Origin: a virus
IMG/VR virus record: IMGVR_UViG_3300038421_000138
Coordinates: 1 to 27,667 of that record
Length of the DNA stretch: 27,667 bases
Direction: 5' to 3' (one strand)
Of this stretch, positions 18,578-27,324 are shown in pieces. The notes beneath the pieces were generated by a model. It was not told the DNA's origin. It was given only the letters and a program-made list of their open reading frames with translations, and made no database searches. A program made the position numbers and the translations under genes. Positions within the stretch are counted from its first letter, which is position 1, and each line of letters starts with the position of its first letter.

Positions 18578-20728
18578 TTGGCCTACGCTGCCGTCTCGCG
18601 TGACCGCCTGCGTGGCGCCGACGAGCTGGTCAAGGAGGCGGTCGAGGCGGCCGAGACCAACTACAACTACGACCGCGAGAACCGGCTGGAGGGCATCCGC
18701 GACCTGCAATTCCTGGCCGGCGACCAGTGGGACCCCCGCGACCGGCGCCAGCGCGAGGCCGACGACAGGCCGGTCCTGACGGTCAACCGGCTGATCCAGC
18801 CGGTGAAGCTCGTTGCCAACCAGATTCGCTTCTCGGTGCCGGCGGTCAGGACGGTTCCGGTCAACCGGGAGGCCGATGCCGGCACGGCCTGGGTGCTGGG
18901 CGGGCTGCTGCGCCAGATCCAGCGCCAGAGCATGGCGACCTGGGTGTACTCGGTCGCCACCGGGCACGCCGCGGCCTGTGGCATCGGGCATTTCCGCATC
19001 CTGACCGAGTACGTCGACGACGACGTGTTCGAGCAGGAGATATGGATCAAGCTGATCCAGCACCCGTTCGCGGTGCTGTGGGACGCCGGCGCCCAGGAGC
19101 CCGACCGGTCGGACGCCATGCACTGCCTGGTGCTGGAGTTCGTGCCGACGCAGCAGTTCAAGAAGCGCTATCCGGGCGCGGCGCCGGTGGATTTCCAGGG
19201 CTCGCAGACCTTCAACCCAGGCGGCAACTTCCAGTGGTTCCGGCCGGACCATGTGATCGTGGCGGAGTTCTGGAAGAAGGTGCCCTACCAGAGGAAGCTG
19301 GGGCAGCTCGCCGACGGCCGGGTGATCGACCTGACCAACATCGTCGAGCTCCACCCCTCCATGCAGGTGGTCCGCGAGCGCGAGGTCACGTCCTATTGCG
19401 TCGAGCAGTCGCTGGTGTCGGGGCGCGAGGTCTTGAAGGGCCCGCACAAGTGGGCCGGCAAGTACATTCCGATCGTGCCGATCATCGGCAACGAGATTCC
19501 GCAGGAGCACAGCGTCGTCAGGCACGGTGTCGTGCGCTACGCCCGCGACCCGCAGAAAATGTACAACTACTGGCGGTCGCAGAGCGCGGAATGGATCGGG
19601 CAGGCCGCCAAGAGCCCGTGGCTCGCCGCGGCCGAGCAGATCGGCAACTACAAGGACATGTGGGACACGGCGAACACGATGCCGCGGCCCTACCTTCTGT
19701 ACGACCTTCTGCCGGAGAACCCGCAGCTGCGCCCCGAGCGCCTGCGCGCCCCCGAGCCGCCGCAGGCCCTGTGGCAGGAAGGCTCGATATCGGGCGACGA
19801 GATCAAGGCCACCACGGGCATGCAGGACGCCTCCCTGGGCGCGGCCGGCAACGAGGTGTCGGGCCGGGGCATCGAGGCCCGGCAGCGCCAGGGCGAGATG
19901 GGCAACTACGAGTACGTGCACAACCTCGGCATCAGCCTGAACCACACCGGCCGTATCCTGATCGACTTGGCTCCGAAGATCTACGACACCAGCCGCACCG
20001 TCAAGATCCTCGACGAGTACGAGAAGGAGCACTTCGTTCCGATCAACTCGGTGGCGTACACGGAGGACGGCGAGGCGGTGCTGGTGCACGACCTGACCAG
20101 CGGCAAGTACGACACCGTCGTCAAGCTGGGGCCGTCGTTCCTGACACGGCGGGAGCAGTCGGCGGCGCAGATGGTGGAGTTCCTGAAGCTCAACCCCGAT
20201 GCGTTCCAGCTGATCGGCGACATCGTGGCCGAGGAGCAGGACTGGCCGGGCGCGGCCAAGATCGGCAAGCGGCTGAAGCGCGCCGTGCCGCCGGACATCC
20301 TGGGCGACGACGCGGACGAGCCGCCCAAGCCGCCCGACCCGCTCCTGCAGGAGGGCGCCAAGGAGGAGGTGCGCGAGAAGAAGGCCTCCGCCGACAAGAA
20401 GCAGGCCGAGGCCAGGGAGGCGGACGCCCGCGCCCGGCTGGCCGAGGCGCAGGCCGCCAAGGCCCTCGCGGAGGCCGGCCAGGGCAACGAGGGCGAGCAG
20501 ATGCTTGCGAAGGCCAAGGCCGAGGGCGAGTACACCAAGGCGGCCGGACGGGCGGAGATCGACCGGGCCAAGGCCGAGACCGAGCGGGCGAAGGCCGAGG
20601 GCGAGCGCCGGAAGGCCGAGGGCGAGGACGAGATCAGGGCCTCGAAGGCCATGCGCGAGCGCATAGGGGCGCGTGTCGACGTGCACAAGGCGACGAAGCC
20701 GGAGCCGAACGGGCGGGACGGCTCCTGA
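18578..20728 (+). CDS. Portal protein (P22 gp1-like)
   Basis: The start is a TTG at 18578, three bases after the terL stop, with GGGGTGAGG ahead; no ATG or GTG gives the full N-terminus. The 716-residue protein shows the P22-type portal pattern: NRLEGIRDLQFLAGDQWD (27-44), PVLTVNRLIQPVKLVANQIR (about 64-83), and the central PIVPIIGNEIPQEHSVVRHG with YARDPQKMYNYWRSQSAEWI. A long Ala/Glu/Lys coiled tail (about 595-690, KAEGE-type repeats) would form the barrel. Twelve copies sit at the head vertex, serve as packaging channel, and hold the tail. Confidence 0.9.
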   Translation: MAYAAVSRDRLRGADELVKEAVEAAETNYNYDRENRLEGIRDLQFLAGDQWDPRDRRQREADDRPVLTVNRLIQPVKLVANQIRFSVPAVRTVPVNREADAGTAWVLGGLLRQIQRQSMATWVYSVATGHAAACGIGHFRILTEYVDDDVFEQEIWIKLIQHPFAVLWDAGAQEPDRSDAMHCLVLEFVPTQQFKKRYPGAAPVDFQGSQTFNPGGNFQWFRPDHVIVAEFWKKVPYQRKLGQLADGRVIDLTNIVELHPSMQVVREREVTSYCVEQSLVSGREVLKGPHKWAGKYIPIVPIIGNEIPQEHSVVRHGVVRYARDPQKMYNYWRSQSAEWIGQAAKSPWLAAAEQIGNYKDMWDTANTMPRPYLLYDLLPENPQLRPERLRAPEPPQALWQEGSISGDEIKATTGMQDASLGAAGNEVSGRGIEARQRQGEMGNYEYVHNLGISLNHTGRILIDLAPKIYDTSRTVKILDEYEKEHFVPINSVAYTEDGEAVLVHDLTSGKYDTVVKLGPSFLTRREQSAAQMVEFLKLNPDAFQLIGDIVAEEQDWPGAAKIGKRLKRAVPPDILGDDADEPPKPPDPLLQEGAKEEVREKKASADKKQAEAREADARARLAEAQAAKALAEAGQGNEGEQMLAKAKAEGEYTKAAGRAEIDRAKAETERAKAEGERRKAEGEDEIRASKAMRERIGARVDVHKATKPEPNGRDGS

Positions 20729-21015
20729 TGCCGACCGGCCGCGACCTGATGCTCCTGCCGCCCCGGCTGCGCGGTCTGACCGACCAGCGCCACGAGCTGA
20801 TGTGGCTGCGCGATCCGCGGACGGGCCTGATCGAGCCGGTTCCCTTCGGCAGCGACCCCGGCCCCGAGGAGCTGATGCGCAGGGGCTGGACCCGTCACGA
20901 GCGGCGGCGCGAGCCGGAGCCGTCCTACGAGGAGATGCTGCGCGCGTTGCAGCTGAGGGCGCAGGCCGAGAGGCTGCGCCGGGAGCAGGAAGGACGATCA
21001 TGGCCGGACGAATGA
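20728..21015 (+). CDS. Small hypothetical protein after portal, 95 aa
   Basis: The ATG at 20728 shares a base with the portal stop (TGATG). The product is short and charged: MPTGRDLMLLPPRLRGLTDQ, RDPRTGLIEPVPFGSD and a final helix SYEEMLRALQLRAQAERLRR. It has no membrane segment and no Cys. Genes of this size between portal and scaffold are common in P22-like phages and usually lack a known role. It overlaps the next gene by 16 bases. Confidence 0.58.
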   Translation: MPTGRDLMLLPPRLRGLTDQRHELMWLRDPRTGLIEPVPFGSDPGPEELMRRGWTRHERRREPEPSYEEMLRALQLRAQAERLRREQEGRSWPDE

Positions 21016-21476
21016 TGACGGGCGCGGACCTCGCCGGCATGGGCGGGCGGACGATGGGCCAGCCCCGGCCGCCCGGCCGCCCGACCGGAGCCGATCTCGG
21101 CAATCCGCCGATGCCCGGCGATCCGCAGGGCATGGAGCAAGGGGCTACCGAGCTGGACCAGGCGATCAGGGATGTGGTCGCGCTGGCCCAGAGCCAGGGC
21201 TTCCAGCTGCCGCAGGGCCAGGTGCCGCCGGAGCAGATGCCGCAGGTCTATGCCGAGCTGCTGGCGGCGGCGGCCAAGGCGCCGCAGGCGCAGACCGATG
21301 GCGGCATCGCCATGATCGAGCGGCTGGCACAGACCCTGGGCGTGCCGTCGCCCTTCGGCGGCGGCGACCCCGGCGCGCAGGACTACGTCTTCGGCGGCGA
21401 GCAGCCACAGCCGATGGAAGGCATGGGCGGCCGCGGCATGGAGCAGCTGGACCCGGGGCGCTACCGACCCAGGTGA
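21000..21476 (+). CDS. Gly/Pro/Met-rich hypothetical protein, 158 aa
   Basis: The ATG at 21000 has GGAAGGA five bases upstream. The long upstream part of this frame is a portal shadow. The protein is low-complexity at both ends (Met, Gly, Pro, Gln) with a helical middle: ATELDQAIRDVVALAQSQGF, EQMPQVYAELLAAAAKAP and IAMIERLAQTLGV. It resembles disordered scaffold-accessory proteins but no family was recognised. It ends 27 bases before an intrinsic terminator. Confidence 0.55.
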   Translation: MAGRMMTGADLAGMGGRTMGQPRPPGRPTGADLGNPPMPGDPQGMEQGATELDQAIRDVVALAQSQGFQLPQGQVPPEQMPQVYAELLAAAAKAPQAQTDGGIAMIERLAQTLGVPSPFGGGDPGAQDYVFGGEQPQPMEGMGGRGMEQLDPGRYRPR

Positions 21477-21503
21477 TTTCGACCCGAAAGGGGAACGTGA
21501 GAG

Positions 21504-21526
21504 CCCGCCCTTCAGGCGGGTTTTTT
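21504..21526 (+). terminator. Intrinsic terminator inside the late operon
   Basis: CCCGCC (21504-21509), loop CTTCA, GGCGGG (21515-21520) and T6 (21521-21526) form a textbook rho-independent terminator. The ribosome binding site of the scaffold-like gene (GGAGTGAG) starts four bases after the T-run, so termination here would divide the portal genes from the scaffold and coat genes. Confidence 0.85.
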
Positions 21527-21539
21527 GTTGGAGTGAGCC

Positions 21540-22370
21540 TTGCCAGACGATCGCGCCGCGCCGGCCGACGTAACTGCCGGCATTCCGCAGACCCCTGCCG
21601 ACCCCGGAGACAGGGATCCCGCGCTCGAAAGAACACCGGAGCAGGCCGACCAGCGTCTCGAGCCCGGCGAGGGCGGGGAGGACGGACGGCCTGACGGGAG
21701 GTCCGCGCCCGATCCGGCGGACAAGCAGGTTGCGAAAGAGCCAGAGCAGCGCAAGTCGCGTTCCCATCGCCGCATCGAGACGCTGACCCGCGAGCGGGAC
21801 TCCGCTGTCAGGCGCGCCGACTACTACCGCCAGCAGGCGGAGAAGTCCGGCCGGCTGCAGGAGCTGCACCCGAGCGCGTTCGACAGCGACGCCGACTACC
21901 AGCGTGCCGTCATCAAGCAGGCCTCGCGCGAGAGCCGCGCGGAGTTCGCGAGAGGCGAGGCGCAGGCCGCCGCCGAGCAGGCGGCGCTTGCCGAGCACCA
22001 GATCTGGGAATCGCGCGTCGCCGAGTACGAGGAGCAGGTGCCCGACTTCCGTCAGGTCGCCTACTCCGACCAGGTCCAGTATTCCCAGCACGGCATGCAC
22101 ATCCTGAAGCAGATGCCGGAGGGTGCGCGCATCGCCTACTGGCTGGGCAAGAACCAGGCCGAGGCTCTGAGGCTTTCGCAGCTTTCACCGCTGGAGACGG
22201 CAGTCGAGCTGGGGCGCATCGCGCAGCGGCTCACGGGCCCGCCCAAGAAGGCCGTTTCCCAGGCACCCAACCCCGTTCCCACCGTGCAGGGGCGTTCCGC
22301 CGCCACCGGCTATCGTCCGGATAGCGACGATATGGACGCCTACCACGCATGGAGGGACAAGCTGCAATAG
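21540..22370 (+). CDS. Scaffold-like protein
   Basis: The start is TTG at 21540 with GGAGTGAG ahead. The 276-residue protein is acidic and disordered at the N-terminus (PADVTAGIPQTPADPGDRDP; up to about residue 70). It then has long charged helices: HRRIETLTRERDSAVRRADY, ADYQRAVIKQASRESRAEFA and LAEHQIWESRVAEYEEQVPD. It ends with a basic/Pro section and a short helix (DMDAYHAWRDKLQ). Placement right before the coat gene and this helical, disordered make-up are those of P22 gp8-type scaffolds, which shape the prohead and then leave. Assignment rests on position and composition. Confidence 0.68.
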   Translation: MPDDRAAPADVTAGIPQTPADPGDRDPALERTPEQADQRLEPGEGGEDGRPDGRSAPDPADKQVAKEPEQRKSRSHRRIETLTRERDSAVRRADYYRQQAEKSGRLQELHPSAFDSDADYQRAVIKQASRESRAEFARGEAQAAAEQAALAEHQIWESRVAEYEEQVPDFRQVAYSDQVQYSQHGMHILKQMPEGARIAYWLGKNQAEALRLSQLSPLETAVELGRIAQRLTGPPKKAVSQAPNPVPTVQGRSAATGYRPDSDDMDAYHAWRDKLQ

Positions 22371-22381
22371 GCTGATCCCAC

Positions 22382-23653
22382 ATGCCCAACGACTTCAACG
22401 TCCACTCGATAGTGGCGAACGAGGCCCTTTACTGGTTCGAGAACGAGCTGGTGATGGGCAACCTGTGCTGGCGCGGCTACGAGAAGGAATGGCGCACGAT
22501 CAACGGTCACAAGATCGGCGACACCGTCTCGATCGACCGCCCCGCGCGCTTCGTCTCCGTCGACGGTCCCGACATCACCGGCGTGGTGCAGGATGTCGTC
22601 TACGGCAAGAAGGACATCAAGCTCAACATCCAGAAGACGGTGCCCTTCCAGTTCGACGCCCGCGGACTGACGACGGAGGCCGACATCCGCCGCGTCGGCG
22701 AGGAATCGATCCGGGCGGCGGCCTCGCGGCTGGCGCAGGACGTGGAGACCGCGATCTCCGGCATCTACTGGCAGTTCGCCAACGTCTACGGCACGCCCGG
22801 CACGCCGGCGACCGTGACCAAGGTGCTCGGCCAGGGCGGGGCGATCCTCACCAATCTCGCGGTGGAGCTGCCGGGACGCTCGGCCGTCGTCAACCCCGAC
22901 ATGAAGGTGGAGTTCGCCGACCAGATCAAGTCGCTCGCCAACACCGGCAAGGAGCGCGCCGCATTGGAGCGCACCAAGCTCGGCCCCTTGCACAACTTCG
23001 ACACCTACGAGTCGCCGTCGCTGGTGACGCACACGGCCGGCGACTGGCAGGGCACGGTGCTGGTGATGGGCGCGGGGCAGGCCAGCACCTACGCCAACGT
23101 CAAGGACACGTGGGTGCAGAACCTCGCCCTCGACGGCTTCACGACGGCGACGGCCGCCCTGAAGCGCGGGGATGTCTTCACCATCGCCGGCTGCTTCGAG
23201 GTCAACCCCGGCACGCTGCTGTCGACCGGGCGGCTGCGGCGCTTCACGGTGCAGGCGAACGTGGCGGCCGTGGCCAGCGCGGCGACGGTGTCGATCACCC
23301 CGCCGATCATTCCGCTCACGTCCTCGACGGCGGCCGACAAGGCGAACGCGACGGTAACGGCGGCGCCGGCGGACAACGCGGCGATCACGCCGATCTTCGG
23401 GGGCACGGCGCAGACCGTGGGCGTGCAGTACCGCCAGAACCTGCTCTTCCACAGGAAGGCGCTGAGCCTCATCATGAAGCCCCTGCAGAAGCTGGAGAGC
23501 TTCACGGTATGGGAGCAGCGCAACCGCAAGGGCCTGTCGCTCACCCTCTCCAAGGGCGGGGACATCTACAAGCACAGCGAGGTGTGGCGCCTCGACATCC
23601 TGTTCGGTGTCGACGTGCTGCACACCGACCTCGGGCTCAGGCTGACCGACTGA
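22382..23653 (+). CDS. Major coat protein (P22 gp5-like)
   Basis: The 423-residue protein matches the P22 coat family: it opens with NDFNVHSIVANEALYWFENE, has the N-arm and E-loop region (DTVSIDRPARFVSVDGPDIT), the spine helix region (RVGEESIRAAASRLAQDVET), an inserted domain around 220-340 rich in Thr/Ala strands, and returns to the HK97-type fold at the C-terminus (LLFHRKALSLIMKPLQKLES). It assembles the icosahedral shell. The coat gene begins 11 bases after the scaffold stop, with only a modest ribosome binding site (AGGCTGA). Confidence 0.88.
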   Translation: MPNDFNVHSIVANEALYWFENELVMGNLCWRGYEKEWRTINGHKIGDTVSIDRPARFVSVDGPDITGVVQDVVYGKKDIKLNIQKTVPFQFDARGLTTEADIRRVGEESIRAAASRLAQDVETAISGIYWQFANVYGTPGTPATVTKVLGQGGAILTNLAVELPGRSAVVNPDMKVEFADQIKSLANTGKERAALERTKLGPLHNFDTYESPSLVTHTAGDWQGTVLVMGAGQASTYANVKDTWVQNLALDGFTTATAALKRGDVFTIAGCFEVNPGTLLSTGRLRRFTVQANVAAVASAATVSITPPIIPLTSSTAADKANATVTAAPADNAAITPIFGGTAQTVGVQYRQNLLFHRKALSLIMKPLQKLESFTVWEQRNRKGLSLTLSKGGDIYKHSEVWRLDILFGVDVLHTDLGLRLTD

Positions 23654-23661
23654 GAGGCACC

Positions 23662-24159
23662 ATGACCGCCACAGTCCCGACATGGGGCTACCGCAAAGGT
23701 GAGTCCCGCATCTTCGAGCTGCCGGCGGGCGCGGGCCTGCCCGAGGGCTGGTACGACAGCCCGATGAGGATCCCGGCCGCGGAGCCGGGTACAGGGGGGG
23801 AACGCCAGTCGGGGAGCCCGCACCCTCCGTCTGGCGTCTCCCCTCCGCCAGCCGCCACCATCGACGATCAGGAGCGCGCGGAGTACGTTCGCGCCGTCGC
23901 CGAGAACACGCTGCTGAAGGAGCGCATCGCGGAGCTGGAAGCGAGGCTCGCCCTGTATGAGCCGGAGCCGCAACCGCCCATCGGCGACCTGCCGCCGCCG
24001 CCCGCCGGCGAGCAGCCGCGCATCGGCGAGGTGCTGAGCAATCTGGACCTTGGCGCTCTGAGGCAGCGCGCCACCGAGCTCGGCATCAAGGTCGACATGC
24101 GCTGGGGCGCGCATCGGCTGCAGCAGGAGATCGAGGCCGCCGGCAAGGCTGACCGGTGA
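23662..24159 (+). CDS. Hypothetical head-region protein with coiled coil and SAP-like C-terminus, 165 aa
   Basis: The ATG at 23662 has GAGAGG four bases upstream. A globular N-terminus (TATVPTWGYRKGESRIFELP, GLPEGWYDSP) leads into a low-complexity linker (about 40-70) that is encoded by a palindromic element at 23797-23843. A helix follows (AVAENTLLKERIAELEARLA), then a Pro-rich spacer and a C-terminal unit LGALRQRATELGIKVDMRWG plus AHRLQQEIEAA that looks like a SAP or Rho-N-type small fold. The next gene overlaps by four bases (GTGA). The family was not recognised; head completion is suggested by position. Confidence 0.58.
   Translation: MTATVPTWGYRKGESRIFELPAGAGLPEGWYDSPMRIPAAEPGTGGERQSGSPHPPSGVSPPPAATIDDQERAEYVRAVAENTLLKERIAELEARLALYEPEPQPPIGDLPPPPAGEQPRIGEVLSNLDLGALRQRATELGIKVDMRWGAHRLQQEIEAAGKADR
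23797..23843. repeat. Palindromic element in a coding linker
   Basis: GGGGA+ACGCCAG (23797-23808) pairs with CTGGCGT+TCCCC (23831-23843, one bulged C). It encodes only the Gly/Ser/Pro linker of the 165-aa protein, as do the elements at 7241-7339 and 15646-15695 in their genes. Confidence 0.5.
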
Positions 24160-24728
24160 CGACGGACACCGAGATCGTGACCGCCGCCTACCGGGCGCTG
24201 CAGGCCACCGACATCAACGAGCTGCCGAGCCCGAACGAGACCAAGATCGGCCTCGACACGCTGCCGCGCATGATCGCCGAATGGGCCACGCGCAACCTGA
24301 ACGTGGTCGATCAGGCGCTTTCCGGCACCACGACGCTCGACTCGCCCGTCGTGACCGGCATCGAGACGGAAGCGCTGGCCAAGGGCTTCAACGTGTCGGG
24401 CGGCGGCATCCCCGCCGCTACGCGCATCGCGAGCCTCGATCATCGCAACCGGACCATCACGCTGACCGCCAACGCCACGGCGAGCGCGACGGTGACGCTC
24501 ACCTTCACGCTGTTGCCACTCGAGACCAGATACGAGCAGGGCCTGATCGCGATGCTCGCCATGCAGCTCGCCCCGCAGCTCGGCATGGACAACATCCCGG
24601 CCGTGGTGACGCGCAACGCCTATTGGGGGTGGAAGGCGATCCTCGGCAACTTCTTCCGCGTGCCGGTGGCCAAGTCCGATCTGCCGCGGCCGGAGCGCGT
24701 GTCGATCCTGAGAGAGGACAATGGCTAG
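24156..24728 (+). CDS. P22 gp4-like tail accessory / head completion protein
   Basis: The GTG at 24156 overlaps the previous stop (GTGA). The 190-residue protein begins with the gp4-type helix pattern (TEIVTAAYRALQATDINELP, PRMIAEWATRN) and, after a beta-rich insertion (residues 50-115), ends with LETRYEQGLIAMLAMQLAPQ and AYWGWKAILGNFFRVP. P22 gp4 joins the portal first and stabilises packaged DNA. Length and order (after coat, before gp10-like protein) agree. The inserted beta region is larger than expected for the family, so the match is good but not certain. Confidence 0.75.
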   Translation: MTTDTEIVTAAYRALQATDINELPSPNETKIGLDTLPRMIAEWATRNLNVVDQALSGTTTLDSPVVTGIETEALAKGFNVSGGGIPAATRIASLDHRNRTITLTANATASATVTLTFTLLPLETRYEQGLIAMLAMQLAPQLGMDNIPAVVTRNAYWGWKAILGNFFRVPVAKSDLPRPERVSILREDNG

Positions 24729-26181
24729 GCCGCCGCAGCCGATCTCGTTCGGCAAGGGGTCGGATGTCGGCCGCACCGGGCAGGAGGGCATCGCCGAGTT
24801 CACCAACGCCTACCTGCACCGGCGCGGCGAGGCCGGCAAGGCGCCATTCGTCGCCTACGCCAGCAACGGGCTTACCGAGTTCGCGACGCTCGGCAGCGAC
24901 CCCAACGACTTCGTGCGCGCCATGCTCGATCTGGATACCGAGCTGCTGACTGTCGCTGGCAGGCGGCTATTCGTCTCCAATGCCGCCGGCGGGCCGGCGG
25001 TGCTGGCGGGCGGCATTCCGGCCGACGGCATCGTGACGATGGCGGCCAACCGCAAGTTCCCGGACCGGCAGGTGGCCATCGTCTGCGACGGGTTCTACTT
25101 CATCTACGAGAACGGCACCGTGGTGCAGGGCGCCGACCCCGACCTGCCGCCGCCGGTGGCGGTGATCGAGAAGGGCGGGTTCCTGATCTTCCTGATCGGC
25201 GACGGGCGGGTGTTCTTCACCGCCGTGAACGACATCACCGTCGACGCGCTCGACCTGATCGAGGCCAATGTCAACGCCGACGGTCTGGTGATGGGGACGG
25301 TGAGGGGCCCCGATGCGATCTTCGCCGGGCCGAAGAGCCTCGAGTTCTGGCAGCTCGGCGGCGGCGAGGTGCCGTTCTCGCGCGGGCATTCCATCGACAT
25401 GGGCTGCTACGCCGCCGGCTCGATGCAGAAGATCACCGCGCTCGTGAACGAGAAGCTGGTCGACTCGGTGATCTGGGCGGCGACCGACCACAAGGGCCAG
25501 TTCGCCGGGGTGTACCTGCTCGACGGGTTCACGCCCCTGAAGGTGTCGACGGACGAGGTCGACCGGCTGGTGGAGGGCGAGGCGGACGCCCGCAACATCC
25601 GCTCCGCCGCCTGGACCGAGGATGCGCACACGTTCTACTCGATCTCGGGGAGCGGCTGGACGCGGGTCTATGACAGCTCGATCGCGCCGGGCGAGTGGCA
25701 CACGCGGCGGAGCTTCGGCCGCGACAAGTGGCGCTGCGGGGCGCATGCCTACTTCGCCAAGATGACGATCTTCGGCGATCACGCGACCAACAAGCTGTAC
25801 GTGTCGAAGCGGACCGTCCTCGACGAGGTGGGCGACCCGATCATCTGGAAGATCGTCACCCCGCCGATCCACATGTGGCCGCAGAAGTTCCAGGTGAACG
25901 CGGTGCATCTCGACGTGCTGACGGGTGTCGGCGTCAACAGCGAGGACCCCGAGCAGGCCAACCCGATCCTGTTCTTCGACTACACGCGCGATGGCGGCCT
26001 GGCGTGGGCGGCGCAGCGCCAGCTCCGGCTCGGCGGGCAGAGCCAGCGCTGGGTCAGGGTGCCGCCGATCCGCGCGCTCGGCAGGTTCGACCACAACGGG
26101 TTCAGCCTGCGGTTGTCGGCCTACGCCAGCGTCGTGAAGGGCATTCAGGGCTCGGCCATCGAGGCCGTGCCGCTCAGGTAG
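24721..26181 (+). CDS. P22 gp10-like packaged-DNA stabilisation protein (tail hub)
   Basis: The ATG at 24721 has GAGAGGACA upstream and overlaps the gp4-like gene by eight bases. The 486-residue protein has the gp10-type propeller pattern: repeated strand blocks such as VAIVCDGFYFIYENGTVVQG, GFLIFLIGDGRVFFTAVND, SLEFWQLGGGEVPFSRGHSI, DSVIWAATDHKGQFAGVYLL, AHTFYSISGSGWTRVYDSSI and KLYVSKRTVLDEVGDPIIWK. The final Trp-rich section resembles the family end. Six copies of gp10 close the portal channel and hold the tail spikes or fibres in P22. Confidence 0.82.
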   Translation: MARPPQPISFGKGSDVGRTGQEGIAEFTNAYLHRRGEAGKAPFVAYASNGLTEFATLGSDPNDFVRAMLDLDTELLTVAGRRLFVSNAAGGPAVLAGGIPADGIVTMAANRKFPDRQVAIVCDGFYFIYENGTVVQGADPDLPPPVAVIEKGGFLIFLIGDGRVFFTAVNDITVDALDLIEANVNADGLVMGTVRGPDAIFAGPKSLEFWQLGGGEVPFSRGHSIDMGCYAAGSMQKITALVNEKLVDSVIWAATDHKGQFAGVYLLDGFTPLKVSTDEVDRLVEGEADARNIRSAAWTEDAHTFYSISGSGWTRVYDSSIAPGEWHTRRSFGRDKWRCGAHAYFAKMTIFGDHATNKLYVSKRTVLDEVGDPIIWKIVTPPIHMWPQKFQVNAVHLDVLTGVGVNSEDPEQANPILFFDYTRDGGLAWAAQRQLRLGGQSQRWVRVPPIRALGRFDHNGFSLRLSAYASVVKGIQGSAIEAVPLR

Positions 26182-26182
26182 C

Positions 26183-26644
26183 ATGGCCGACCCGCTCTCG
26201 ATCCCGAACGCGGCCGAGGCGCTGGTCGACGACGTGCGCAAGCCCACGAGCTCGTGGTACCGGATTTTCCAGCGGCTGATCGCGGCGTTCAACCAGACCG
26301 CGGCCGACACCGCCGGCAAGTCGGCGAAGGAGCAGGCATGGCAGGACGCCGTGCTGATCGAGTTCGCCGACAACAAGACCTACCGATTCGTGAGCTGGGC
26401 CTTCCCCTGGACGATCACCAGCGTCGTCACCCGCTCGCTCTCTGGAACGTGCACGCTGACGGTTGCCATCAACGGCACACCGCTCGGAGGCAGCGCCAAC
26501 AGCGTGTCGGCCTCCGAGGAGACGCAGGCGCATTCCAGCGCCAACGCGGTGGCGGCCGGCGACGATATCGAGCTGACGGTCAGCGCCAACGCGGGGGCGG
26601 AGGGGGTGTCGGTGACGCTGAAGGGCACGCGCGCGCTCGCATGA
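26183..26644 (+). CDS. Tail-associated protein with helical N-terminus and beta domain, 153 aa
   Basis: The ATG at 26183 follows the gp10-like stop after one base. Residues 1-50 are helical (AAEALVDDVRKPTSSWYRIF, LIAAFNQTAADTAG), and residues 55-150 are a beta sandwich (FADNKTYRFVSWAFPWTITS, GTCTLTVAINGTPLGGSANS, GDDIELTVSANAGAEGVSVT). The pattern is that of small fibre or collar proteins that occur after gp10 in P22-like phages of Rhizobiales. Specific family not recognised. It overlaps the next gene by four bases (ATGA). Confidence 0.62.
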   Translation: MADPLSIPNAAEALVDDVRKPTSSWYRIFQRLIAAFNQTAADTAGKSAKEQAWQDAVLIEFADNKTYRFVSWAFPWTITSVVTRSLSGTCTLTVAINGTPLGGSANSVSASEETQAHSSANAVAAGDDIELTVSANAGAEGVSVTLKGTRALA

Positions 26645-27318
26645 TAATCGTCGGTGGGCGGACGGCCAGCATCGCCTTCGCGGCGCACGCCTCCAACAGC
26701 TCGAGCCCGCTCAACACCTTGAACATGGTGGGCGTGAGCTTCGGGCCGGAATCGCCGAAGCGGCAGATGCTGGTGCTGACGTACGCGATCAACGCCGGCT
26801 TCGTGTCCGACACCAACTACGTCACCAGCGTCACCATCGGCGGCGTGGCGGCGACCCGCATCCACAACCCTCCGGGCGCGGCCAACACGTACCGCACGGC
26901 CTGGATGACGCCCCGCACGGCGGACGGCGGACCCGCCGGCGCCAGCGGCAACATCGCGGTCACGCGCTCGACCGGCAGCGGGTTCAACACCATCGCCGCG
27001 GCCGTCTTCGCGCTCGACAGCTTGCGCGACCCCTCGCTCGCCTACTTCGACGCCAAGGAGGGGACCGGCAACCCGACGGCCGCCATCGCGCTCGGCGTGC
27101 CGGGTGGCGGGGTGGCGGCGGCGCAGGCGTGGGGCGGCAACGTGGCCGCGCACACCTGGACCGGGCTTTCGGAGGTCTATGACGTGACGGGCGGCGTCGG
27201 CGGCACCCAGCGCTTCAGTGGCGCGATGGCGCAGAAGCTGGCGGCGTCCGGCGGGTTGGCGATCACGGCGGGAAACGGAGTGTCCGGCATGTGGGTTCTC
27301 GGGCTGAGCTTCAAGTAG
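26641..27318 (+). CDS. Beta-rich tail/fibre-like protein, 225 aa
   Basis: The ATG at 26641 shares four bases with the preceding stop. The 225-residue protein is a chain of beta strands and Gly/Ser/Thr-rich loops: LNMVGVSFGPESPKRQMLVL, YVTSVTIGGVAATRIHNPPG, GNIAVTRSTGSGFNTIAAAV, and the final SGMWVLGLSFK. Such make-up is common in phage decoration or receptor-binding proteins with an Ig-like or jelly-roll fold. No catalytic motif was seen. The position after gp10-like gene supports a tail role; the target is unknown. Confidence 0.62.
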   Translation: MIIVGGRTASIAFAAHASNSSSPLNTLNMVGVSFGPESPKRQMLVLTYAINAGFVSDTNYVTSVTIGGVAATRIHNPPGAANTYRTAWMTPRTADGGPAGASGNIAVTRSTGSGFNTIAAAVFALDSLRDPSLAYFDAKEGTGNPTAAIALGVPGGGVAAAQAWGGNVAAHTWTGLSEVYDVTGGVGGTQRFSGAMAQKLAASGGLAITAGNGVSGMWVLGLSFK

Positions 27319-27324
27319 GAGCCG

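Noticed and set aside
17096-21133. Very long leftward open frame (1345 codons) opposite terL and portal
   Set aside because: It mirrors two strongly recognised genes and has Arg/His/Leu-rich, low-complexity content. High GC at third positions keeps the opposite strand open by chance.
22340-23683. Long leftward frame opposite the coat gene (447 codons)
   Set aside because: It is antisense to a clear P22-type coat protein and shows the same shadow composition; no start signal is visible.
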